Shown piece by piece: positions 39,960 to 47,716 of a stretch of DNA of 47,716 bases. How positions within the stretch are numbered: the first letter of the stretch is position 1; each line of letters begins with the position of its first letter. A program made the position numbers and the translations under genes. The stretch is from assembly GCA_011176615.1 (NCBI GenBank), contig DUEG01000005.1, forward strand, positions 1 through 47,716, read 5' to 3'. The notes under the pieces were generated by a model that saw only the letters and a list, made by a program, of their open reading frames with translations, ran no database searches and had not been told where the DNA came from. Origin of the DNA: Anaerolineae bacterium. GTDB lineage: Bacteria > Chloroflexota > Anaerolineae > Anaerolineales > UBA11858.

Positions 39960-40565
39960 ATGTATGGAAAAGGAATTGTCAAAGGATTAGGAATTACCCT
40001 AAAGCGTTTGATTGAGACCTATATTGATGATATCAAGTGGGGCAAGAAGAGATACAATACGGACGAAGGAATCGCTCATCGAATGAGCAAAGATGCACGT
40101 GGTATTTTTACAGTACAGTACCCAGAAGAGAAAATACCTGTACCTGAAGAATTTAGGTTTATTCCGTTTTTGATTTATGAAGTTGATGAAAATGGAGAGA
40201 AAATTGAGCGGTGTACATCTTGTGGAATTTGTGCTAAAGTTTGCCCATCACAATGTATATGGATTGAAAGGACGAAGGATCCGAAAACAGGCAGACCTGT
40301 ACCGGTGCCCGCAGAATTCTATATAGATATTGATATGTGTCTGAATTGTGGTTTGTGTGCTGAGTATTGCCCATTTGATGCAATTAAAATGGATCATGAT
40401 TATGAACTCGCAAGTTATGAAAGGACAATATACAATAAAGAAAAATTATTAAAGCCAGTTTCATATTATGCTTCAATAAGACCACGTAATTACGAAAGAG
40501 AAGAAAAAGCGCGTGCAAAGGCTGCTGCAATTAAAAATGCACGGAAAAAACAAAATATAAGATAA
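39960..40565 (+). CDS. nuoI: NADH-quinone oxidoreductase subunit I (2x[4Fe-4S] ferredoxin)
   Basis: CTSCGICAKVCPSQCIW and CLNCGLCAEYCPFDAI; N-terminus GIVKGLGITLKRLIETY. Confidence 0.92.
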   Translation: MYGKGIVKGLGITLKRLIETYIDDIKWGKKRYNTDEGIAHRMSKDARGIFTVQYPEEKIPVPEEFRFIPFLIYEVDENGEKIERCTSCGICAKVCPSQCIWIERTKDPKTGRPVPVPAEFYIDIDMCLNCGLCAEYCPFDAIKMDHDYELASYERTIYNKEKLLKPVSYYASIRPRNYEREEKARAKAAAIKNARKKQNIR

Positions 40566-40588
40566 ATAAAATTCGAGGGATATAAATA

Positions 40589-41683
40589 ATGAGTAATAAA
40601 GATAATTTAAAGAAATCAGTATTAAATGCTTTAAGTACGGTTCAAGATCCAGATTTACATAAAGATCTTGTGACGTTAAATATGATTAAGGATTTAAAAA
40701 TTGTCGGGGAAAAAGCAAGTTTCCGAATTGTATTAACAACGCCAGCATGTCCGATGAAGGATCGTATTAAAAACGATGCAATTGATGCGGTAAAAAAAGT
40801 ACCTGGCGTAAAAGAAGTAGAAGTTACTATGGATGCAGAAGTGCCTGCAGATGGAAAGGTGAGGGGATTGTTGGATGCGCCAGTGAAAAATGCGGTAGCA
40901 ATAGCGTCTGGAAAGGGAGGGGTAGGTAAAAGCACGATTGCCGTAAATCTCGCAGTGTCTTTGGCAAAAAGTGGCGCTAGCGTTGGATTAATGGATGCAG
41001 ATATTTATGGACCCAACATTCCCACTATGATGGGTGTTAATAAGATTCCAGGAACAGATGGCAAAAAATTGATACCTGCTGAGGCGTATGGCGTCAAAAT
41101 GATATCGATTGGTTTTTTAGTTAAGCCAGGAGAGCCGCTAATTTGGCGAGGACCGATGTTGCATTCTGCTATAAGGCAATTCATAACAGATGTCTCCTGG
41201 GGAGAATTGGATTATTTAATTATTGACCTGCCGCCCGGCACGGGGGATGCACAATTAAGTCTATGTCAATCTTTGGCACTAAGTGGCGGCGTTATTGTAA
41301 CCCTGCCTCAACAAGTGTCGCTTGAAGATGCGCGCAGAGGATTAGAAATGTTCAGAAAATTAAATGTGCCAGTTCTTGGTGTAATTGAAAACATGAGTTA
41401 CCTTGAGCTACCGGATGGAACACGAATGGATATATTTGGATTTGGTGGGGGAGAAAGACTAGCAAAAGACACAGGGGTTCCATTCCTTGGCGCTATCCCA
41501 ATAGATCCATTGGTAAGATTGGGTGGTGATGATGGTGTGCCCGTTGTTATCTCGAATGAGAAAAGCGTTGTGTCTCAGGAATTGATTAAAGCAACACAAA
41601 GAATTGCTGCTGAGGTAAGTATCGCTGCCATAAACAAGGAAAATAGGATACCAATTAATATGGTAGGATTTGGTAAAAAATAA
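40589..41683 (+). CDS. mrp: Mrp/NBP35-family Fe-S carrier ATPase with N-terminal DUF59/MIP18 domain
   Basis: ALSTVQDPDLHKDLVTLNMIKDL; AIASGKGGVGKSTIAVNLAVSLAKSGASVGLMDADIYGPNIPTMMGV; DLPPGTGDAQLSL. Confidence 0.95.
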   Translation: MSNKDNLKKSVLNALSTVQDPDLHKDLVTLNMIKDLKIVGEKASFRIVLTTPACPMKDRIKNDAIDAVKKVPGVKEVEVTMDAEVPADGKVRGLLDAPVKNAVAIASGKGGVGKSTIAVNLAVSLAKSGASVGLMDADIYGPNIPTMMGVNKIPGTDGKKLIPAEAYGVKMISIGFLVKPGEPLIWRGPMLHSAIRQFITDVSWGELDYLIIDLPPGTGDAQLSLCQSLALSGGVIVTLPQQVSLEDARRGLEMFRKLNVPVLGVIENMSYLELPDGTRMDIFGFGGGERLAKDTGVPFLGAIPIDPLVRLGGDDGVPVVISNEKSVVSQELIKATQRIAAEVSIAAINKENRIPINMVGFGKK

Positions 41684-41710
41684 ATAAGTTTACTGAAGAA
41701 TATATATTCA

Positions 41711-41747
41711 CGAGTTTTGTGATAGTTTTCTCGCAAGACTCGTTTTT
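41711..41747 (+). terminator. Intrinsic terminator after mrp
   Basis: cgagttttgtgatagttttctcgcaagactcgttttt hairpin with T-run. Confidence 0.75.
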
Positions 41748-41770
41748 ATATATGAGGTAGAATATATCAA

Positions 41771-42589
41771 ATGGAAAAGAAAAAAGTCGGCATAAAATTT
41801 AAGAAAGTGGGAAAGATTTACCATTTTGATGCGAAGAATGTAAAAAGCATCGAAATTGGAGACTATGTCGTCGTTGAAACGAGCAGAGGTATGCAGTTAG
41901 GTCGTGTTGAGGTCATTTTTAAATCAAATGGCGAAGTGAATAAGGAAAAACTAAAACCAATAATTAGGAAAGCAACCCCACGGGACTTGTTGATTAGACA
42001 ATTGTGGAAGAAAAAAGAAATTGATGCATTAAATAAATGCAGGGAAAAGGCTGCTAAACTTAATATAAGAGGGATGAAGTTAGTTTCTGCAGAATATACA
42101 TTTGATGGAAAACGATTAACTATTATGTATTATGTGGAAGGAGGGGAGAAAATTGATCTTGGTAGTTTCAATAAAGCAATATCACATTTTTTCCCTCGAC
42201 AAAAAGTTGAATTAAAGCAGATAGGACCACGTGATGTCGCAAAATTTATTGGGGGTTTAGGCGCGTGCGGCATGGAAACTAGATGCTGTACTATGTTTTT
42301 AACAGATTTCAACCCGATTTCTATAAAAATGGCAAAAATTCAAGGAATATCACTTGCTCCGTCTGAAATAACTGGAATGTGTGGACGCCTTCGATGCTGT
42401 TTAATATATGAATATGAACAGTATTTAGAAATGCGGTCGAATTTGCCTAGAAAAGGAAAGAAAATTATCACGCCTCTTGGGGAGGGAAAAGTCACTGAGA
42501 TTTATCCATTAAGTGGAAAGATACTTGTAAATATTGATAAAATCGGGAAGAAGAAGTTTGCAATAGAAGAAGTTAAATACAAAGAATAA
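41771..42589 (+). CDS. ricT: PSP1-domain protein (RicT/YaaT-like)
   Basis: VGIKFKKVGKIYHFDAKNV; GDYVVVETSRGMQLGRVE; Cys-rich GLGACGMETRCCTMFL...ITGMCGRLRCCLIYEYEQY. Confidence 0.85.
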   Translation: MEKKKVGIKFKKVGKIYHFDAKNVKSIEIGDYVVVETSRGMQLGRVEVIFKSNGEVNKEKLKPIIRKATPRDLLIRQLWKKKEIDALNKCREKAAKLNIRGMKLVSAEYTFDGKRLTIMYYVEGGEKIDLGSFNKAISHFFPRQKVELKQIGPRDVAKFIGGLGACGMETRCCTMFLTDFNPISIKMAKIQGISLAPSEITGMCGRLRCCLIYEYEQYLEMRSNLPRKGKKIITPLGEGKVTEIYPLSGKILVNIDKIGKKKFAIEEVKYKE

Positions 42590-42629
42590 TAGAGATATCA
42601 ACATTAATAGTGTGCTATAGGGAATAGTA

Positions 42630-43817
42630 ATGATTGATTTTATCAATGAAAGTAGAAACATATTTAATTATGCGCAAGAAAAAAGAAGAGATTTTCATAG
42701 GCACCCAGAATTGGGCTTTAAGGAAATTCGGACTAGCAAAATAATTGAAAAAGAGTTACAAAAATTAGGGCTAGAAGTTAAACCGGGGATTGGCGGAACT
42801 GGAGTTATTGGACTATTAGAAGGATACCGAAAATACCCTGTTGTATTACTGCGTTTTGATATGGATGCTCTTCCAATACAAGAAGAGAATGAGGTTGATT
42901 ATGTATCAAGGAACAAGGGCGTTATGCATGCGTGTGGACATGATGGTCACATGGCGATTGGTTTATCTGTTGCAAAATTGTTATCACAATACAAGAATGA
43001 AATACCCGGTACTATTAAATTTGTGTTTCAACCTGCAGAGGAGGGATTAGGGGGAGCATTGGCGATGATTGAGGGTGGTGTTTTAAAAGATCCCAAACCC
43101 AATTATTCCTTAGCAATGCATTTATGGAATGAAGAAAATATAGGATGGATTGGTGTTACAGAAGGCCCAGCAATGGCTGCTTCAGAAACCTTTAATATTC
43201 ATATTACAGGAAAAGGAGGGCATGGAGCATCACCACATCAGACGGTCGATCCAATTTACATAGCGGCTCAAATAATTAATACATTACAAAGTATTGTCTC
43301 TAGAAATATCGACCCACTAAAAACAGGTGTTGTAAGTGTCACATCGGTACATGGAGGCGATACATTTAATGTTATCCCGCAATATGTTGAATTAAGCGGA
43401 ACTATAAGAACATTTGACCGCGAGACAAGAGAATTGGTTTTGAAACGTTTTAAGGAAATCGTTAGAGGTATTATAAAAACATTTAATGCAGAAGTAGAAA
43501 TTTCGATTGAAGATGTGACGCCTGCTGTAATTAACGATGAGATTGTATCGAAAAATATTTTACAAATGGCAAGAAATCTATTTCCTAAATATAAAGTAGT
43601 AAACGATGTTATAACTATGGGCTCTGAAGATATGGCTTACATGATGAAAGATATCCCAGGATGCTATATGTTTGTGGGCTCGTCTAATCCAGAAAGAGGA
43701 TTGACGGCAAAACATCACCACCCAAAATTTGATTTTGATGAACAGGCTCTTTCAATAGGCACGGCACTGATGTCGTCAGCAGCCATTCTAATCCTTGGAA
43801 TGGAAGATAATAATTAG
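42630..43817 (+). CDS. M20-family amidohydrolase (N-acyl-amino-acid / hippurate hydrolase-like)
   Basis: RRDFHRHPELGFKEIRTSKII; HACGHDGHMAIGLSVAKLL; FQPAEEGLGGALAMIEGG; GKGGHGASPHQTVDPI; HHHPKFDFDEQAL. Confidence 0.93.
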   Translation: MIDFINESRNIFNYAQEKRRDFHRHPELGFKEIRTSKIIEKELQKLGLEVKPGIGGTGVIGLLEGYRKYPVVLLRFDMDALPIQEENEVDYVSRNKGVMHACGHDGHMAIGLSVAKLLSQYKNEIPGTIKFVFQPAEEGLGGALAMIEGGVLKDPKPNYSLAMHLWNEENIGWIGVTEGPAMAASETFNIHITGKGGHGASPHQTVDPIYIAAQIINTLQSIVSRNIDPLKTGVVSVTSVHGGDTFNVIPQYVELSGTIRTFDRETRELVLKRFKEIVRGIIKTFNAEVEISIEDVTPAVINDEIVSKNILQMARNLFPKYKVVNDVITMGSEDMAYMMKDIPGCYMFVGSSNPERGLTAKHHHPKFDFDEQALSIGTALMSSAAILILGMEDNN

Positions 43818-43933
43818 GCTGGGTATTTAATATTTATAGATGGGGAGAAAAAATTGAAATATCAATTTTCATTAAAACATAAGATTTTTTTATTGACCTT
43901 GTTAACAAGAGGTGATAAAATTTTTGCATAATG

Positions 43934-43961
43934 AATCATATGATTAAACATAACAATCATA
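43934..43961. promoter_or_regulatory. Palindromic operator candidate upstream of the GntR-type regulator
   Basis: AATCATATGATT (43934-43945, perfect palindrome); TATGATT (43939-43945) inverted to AATCATA (43955-43961). Confidence 0.5.
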
Positions 43962-43982
43962 TTAATATTATGGAATATCCAA

Positions 43983-44651
43983 ATGATTGATCAGGGGAAA
44001 CCATCTGAGCTTCTCAAATATATTCTTGAAATAAAACAATCTTCAATAGATCGTAGGTTGCCCTCATTAAAAGTACTTAGTGATGAAATGGGTGTTAGTA
44101 TTACAAGTCTTCGCGAGCAATTGGAAGTGGCAAAAATGCTTGGCTTGGTTGATGTAAAGCCAAGAAAGGGCATTAGTTTAAATAATTACTCATTTAAACC
44201 AGCAATATGGGAAAGCCTATCTTATGCAATAAAATTAAAACCAAAATACTTTGATGATTTTTTTGATTTACGGATGCATGTTGAAAAATCATATTGGCAT
44301 CAAGCAGTTAGTAAATTAGAAAATGAAGATAAATTGGAATTACAAGAATTAATGAAAGATGCATGGAAAAAACTTCAAGGTAATCCGGCTAGAATTCCTC
44401 ATCAAGAACACAGGAAATTGCATTTAGGGATTTACAAACGCCTTGATAACACGTTTGTCATAGGAATTCTTGGAGCATATTGGGACGCGTATGAGGCAGA
44501 GGGATTAAACATTGTGACAGATTATGATTATCTAAAAAATGTATGGAATTATCATCAGAGACTGGTTGATTGTATATGTGATAACAAATTAGATGAAGGT
44601 TATGAAATACTAGCAGAGCATTTTGAATTGCTTTATCAAAGACCGGAGTGA
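43983..44651 (+). CDS. GntR/FadR-type (FCD-domain) transcriptional regulator
   Basis: N-terminal wHTH RRLPSLKVLSDEMGVSITSLREQLEVAKMLGLVDVKPRKGISL; helical C-terminus with DLRMHVE, EHRKLHLGIYK, YHQRLVDCI, AEHF. Confidence 0.8.
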   Translation: MIDQGKPSELLKYILEIKQSSIDRRLPSLKVLSDEMGVSITSLREQLEVAKMLGLVDVKPRKGISLNNYSFKPAIWESLSYAIKLKPKYFDDFFDLRMHVEKSYWHQAVSKLENEDKLELQELMKDAWKKLQGNPARIPHQEHRKLHLGIYKRLDNTFVIGILGAYWDAYEAEGLNIVTDYDYLKNVWNYHQRLVDCICDNKLDEGYEILAEHFELLYQRPE

Positions 44652-44710
44652 TGATAGATTAATAAAGTTAAAATACAATAACAGGAACGAAGATTTATTT
44701 AGGAGAAATT

Positions 44711-46546
44711 ATGAATAAACTAGAGGTAAAAGAAAGTGATGAATCAATGAAGGCAATGAGGGAAATTGTTAATGATTTTTCCATTACCGTAGGTACTGTG
44801 AATGGATCTGGTAGCCAAACATCCAATTTAACAATACTTCGCTCAATTTTCAAGATGGGCATCCCTGTTTCAGGTAAAAATATTTTCCCTTCAAACATAC
44901 AAGGATTGCCAACTTGGTACACAATTAGGGTTAGCAAAGACGGATATTTAGCGAGACGTGAAGAGCACGAAATTGTTATTGCGATGAACCCTGTTACTTT
45001 CAATCAGGATTTAAACGATCTTGTTCCAGGTGGCGCATTATTTTATGCTGATCACATAAAGGAGGAAATCACAAGGGATGATATTGTAGTTTACCCAATG
45101 CCCGTAAAACAACTGGTTAGCGAAATGAATGTTCCTGGTAATCTTAAGGATTATGTAGCAAATATGGTTTATGTTGGCATACTTGCAGAAATGATTGGAA
45201 TTGATTATGGGAAAATAGAAAAGGCTCTCGATTTCCATTTTAAAGGGAAAAAAGCACCAATAGACATGAATTTTGGCACAGTAAAACTTGCGGGGAAATG
45301 GGCTTCTGAAAATTTAAATAAAGAAGATTTATTTGTGTTGGAGCCAATGGATAAAACAGATGGTTTTATTATGTCGGACGGGAACACGTCTGGCGCGCTT
45401 GGATCAATTTATGGTGGTGTTGAGTTTGTGTCATGGTATCCTATAACACCTGCATCAAGCCTTGCTGAATCGTTAAATTATTTTTTACCGATGCTTCGAA
45501 AAGACCCAAAAACGGGGAAAAATACATTTGCAGTTGTTCAAACAGAAGATGAATTGGCTGCTGTTGGAATGGCAATCGGCGCCGGATGGGCAGGTTTAAG
45601 ATCTATGACATCAACTTCTGGTCCAGGTATTAGTTTGATGTCAGAATTTACAAGCCTTGCATATTACAGCGAAGTACCTCTTGTGATTTGGGATGTACAG
45701 AGAATGGGTCCAAGTACCGGGCTTCCAACGAGAACTTCACAAGGGGATATAAACCAAGCATATTTCTTGGGACATGGGGATACAAAACATATTTTATTGT
45801 TCCCGTCTTCCATAAGAGAATGCTTTGAATTTGGTTGGAAATCGCTTGATTTGGCTGAGCAATTACAGACACCAGTGTTTATTATTAGCGATCTTGACCT
45901 CGGATTAAATCAATGGATGTCTGAGCCATTTACTTATCCTGATACTCCAATAAAGCGGGGAAAGGTGCTTTGGGAAGAAGATTTGGAGAAACTTAAACAA
46001 CCTTGGGGAAGATACCTGGATATTGATGGCGATGGAATCCCATATAGAACAGTGCCAGGAAATAGACATCCGAAAAGTGCTTATTTTGCTAGAGGCACGG
46101 GACACGATGAATTCGCGAATTATTCGGAGGATCCAGCTGTTTGGTCGGAAAATATGGAGAGATTGAATAAAAAATTTGATACTGCGCGTCAATTGGTGCC
46201 AAAACCTATCGTAGAAAACGATGATAACGCCGATATAGCAATTATTGCATTTGGTTCAACGCATCATGCAATCAAAGAGGCTGTCGATATATTAAAAAAG
46301 GATGGCGTTACTATTGATTATATGCGATTGAGATCTCTGCCATTTACTAAAGAGGTGAGCGAATTTGTTATGAAACATAACAGAATCTATGTGATAGAAA
46401 TGAATCGAGATGGTCAGATGAATCAATTGCTGGTGATTGAGTATCCTGAAATTGCTTCTAAATTTATTTCTGTAACACACAACGATGGAATGCAACTAAC
46501 CGCAAAATGGATTGTGAATGCAATAATGGATAAGGAGGCTAAATAA
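44711..46546 (+). CDS. korA: 2-oxoacid:ferredoxin oxidoreductase, fused gamma-alpha subunit
   Basis: N-terminal gamma-like GTVNGSGSQTSNLTILRSIFKMGIPVSGKNIFPSNIQGLPTWYTIRVS; alpha GGVEFVSWYPITPASSLAESL, TSTSGPGISLMSEF. Confidence 0.93.
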   Translation: MNKLEVKESDESMKAMREIVNDFSITVGTVNGSGSQTSNLTILRSIFKMGIPVSGKNIFPSNIQGLPTWYTIRVSKDGYLARREEHEIVIAMNPVTFNQDLNDLVPGGALFYADHIKEEITRDDIVVYPMPVKQLVSEMNVPGNLKDYVANMVYVGILAEMIGIDYGKIEKALDFHFKGKKAPIDMNFGTVKLAGKWASENLNKEDLFVLEPMDKTDGFIMSDGNTSGALGSIYGGVEFVSWYPITPASSLAESLNYFLPMLRKDPKTGKNTFAVVQTEDELAAVGMAIGAGWAGLRSMTSTSGPGISLMSEFTSLAYYSEVPLVIWDVQRMGPSTGLPTRTSQGDINQAYFLGHGDTKHILLFPSSIRECFEFGWKSLDLAEQLQTPVFIISDLDLGLNQWMSEPFTYPDTPIKRGKVLWEEDLEKLKQPWGRYLDIDGDGIPYRTVPGNRHPKSAYFARGTGHDEFANYSEDPAVWSENMERLNKKFDTARQLVPKPIVENDDNADIAIIAFGSTHHAIKEAVDILKKDGVTIDYMRLRSLPFTKEVSEFVMKHNRIYVIEMNRDGQMNQLLVIEYPEIASKFISVTHNDGMQLTAKWIVNAIMDKEAK

Positions 46547-46547
46547 G

Positions 46548-47585
46548 ATGGCTGGTAAAAGTCCGCAGGGAAAAGTCAATTTAGTTAATTTAACAAAAAG
46601 TGATTATCGAGGAGCACCATCAACACTTTGCCAAGGTTGTGGCCACAATTCTATTGCTAGCCAGATAATTGCAGCATGTTATGAAATGAATATAATTCCT
46701 GAAAATGTTGTAAAGTTTAGTGGAATAGGATGTTCAAGTAAAAGCCCAACTTATTTCTTAGGAAGATCTTTTGGATTTAATGGGTTGCATGGAAGAATGC
46801 CTCCTTTAGCAACTGGCGCTATGTTTGGGGATACATCTTTATTGGGTATTGGGCTGAGCGGTGACGGGGATACTGCGAGTATTGGAATGGGTCATTTTAA
46901 ACATGTGATGAGACGTAATTTGCCACTAGTATATATTGTTGAAAATAATGGGGTTTATGGATTAACAAAGGGACAGTTTTCGGCAACTGCAGAAATAGGA
47001 TTGAGTCTAAAGAAGCAAGGCACGAATCTTTATATGCCTGTAGACATTGCTGCGGAGGCAGTTGCCAGTAATGCAACGTTTGTAGCGAGATCGTTTGCTG
47101 GAGATCCTAAACAGGTGAAGGAGTTGATAAAAGCTGCATTTAGCCACAAAGGTATTGCAATACTGGACATAATTAGTCCTTGTGTTTCATTTAATAATCG
47201 AGAAGATTCGCACCATTCCTATAAATGGGGAAAATTACACGAATCTGCGTTACATGAACTTTCTTACGTACCACCTAAAGAAGAAATCATGGTTGAATAT
47301 GAGAAGGGCGAATTAAAAGACGTTGAAATGCATGATGGATCCTTAATAAGATTAAGGAAATTAGGAAAAGATTATGATCCAACAGATAGAGCAGCAGCAT
47401 TACGTGCTCTTGAAGAGGCAAATAAAAACCAAGAACTTCTAACGGGATTGATATATATCGATACTAGTCACCCGTCTTTATTCGACATGTATGATTTACC
47501 AGATGAAGCATTGAATAGACTTACACCCGATAGAATTAGACCCACCAAAGAAAGCATTGATAAAATAAATGCTCTAATGTTTTGA
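46548..47585 (+). CDS. korB: 2-oxoacid:ferredoxin oxidoreductase subunit beta
   Basis: TLCQGCGHNSIASQI; GIGCSSKSPTYFLGRSFGFNGLHGRMPPLATGA; SGDGDTASIGMGHF; NNGVYGLTKGQFSAT. Confidence 0.95.
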   Translation: MAGKSPQGKVNLVNLTKSDYRGAPSTLCQGCGHNSIASQIIAACYEMNIIPENVVKFSGIGCSSKSPTYFLGRSFGFNGLHGRMPPLATGAMFGDTSLLGIGLSGDGDTASIGMGHFKHVMRRNLPLVYIVENNGVYGLTKGQFSATAEIGLSLKKQGTNLYMPVDIAAEAVASNATFVARSFAGDPKQVKELIKAAFSHKGIAILDIISPCVSFNNREDSHHSYKWGKLHESALHELSYVPPKEEIMVEYEKGELKDVEMHDGSLIRLRKLGKDYDPTDRAAALRALEEANKNQELLTGLIYIDTSHPSLFDMYDLPDEALNRLTPDRIRPTKESIDKINALMF

Positions 47586-47600
47586 TGTGAAAAGATATTA

Positions 47601-47643
47601 AACAATAAATAACGGCGCATTGTTTGCGCCGTTATTTATTGTT
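47601..47643. terminator. Strong, likely bidirectional terminator after korB
   Basis: aacaataaataacggcgc-attgttt-gcgccgttatttattgtt, perfect 18-bp stem. Confidence 0.85.
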
Positions 47644-47716
47644 AATGGGAAATTATTTTGTGTAATGCGATTTTTTCAAAACCGCAACGTAAGGTAACGT
47701 CCGAAATTGATCGGCG

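Noticed and set aside
1-47716. CRISPR array, transposon, prophage or classic defence island
   Set aside because: No regular spaced repeats, integrase/transposase motifs or phage structural genes were seen; only dispersed housekeeping genes.

Overview
This is a low-GC bacterial chromosome segment. Gene content and protein style suggest a Chloroflexota (Anaerolineae-like) genome, but that is inference. It is mostly housekeeping, and I saw no transposase, phage module or CRISPR array. Main blocks, left to right: sucC; a large GT39/Agl23-like membrane protein fused to an NHL propeller; rluB; a sugar-nucleotide group (nucleotidyltransferase, GHMP kinase, UDP-glucuronate-decarboxylase-like SDR, GtrA); scpB; a DUF348/G5/TolB-like lipoprotein; an orphan BchI-like AAA+ ATPase; rsmD; a class II aldolase-like protein; a small locus with a coiled-coil protein, an SPFH protein carrying a C-terminal HTH, and a NERD-like membrane protein; fabF/plsX; tRNA-Leu; a polar amino-acid ABC transporter; tRNA-Gln next to glnS and gltX; a continuous mreBCD-mrdA-minCDE-rodA run; glmS; an HTH regulator; nuoB-nuoCD-nuoI-mrp; ricT-like; an M20 amidohydrolase; a GntR/FadR-type regulator; and korAB. 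The best non-coding signal is a candidate glmS self-cleaving ribozyme in the glmS leader (about 34587-34800), which appears to carry an unusual ~50-nt insertion. Other points of interest are the SPFH-HTH locus, the RsmD motif IV change (APPQ instead of N/DPPY), a palindromic operator cluster between the HTH regulator and nuoB, and the tRNA-Gln/glnS/gltX neighbourhood. All family assignments come from reading motifs by eye; no search was run.
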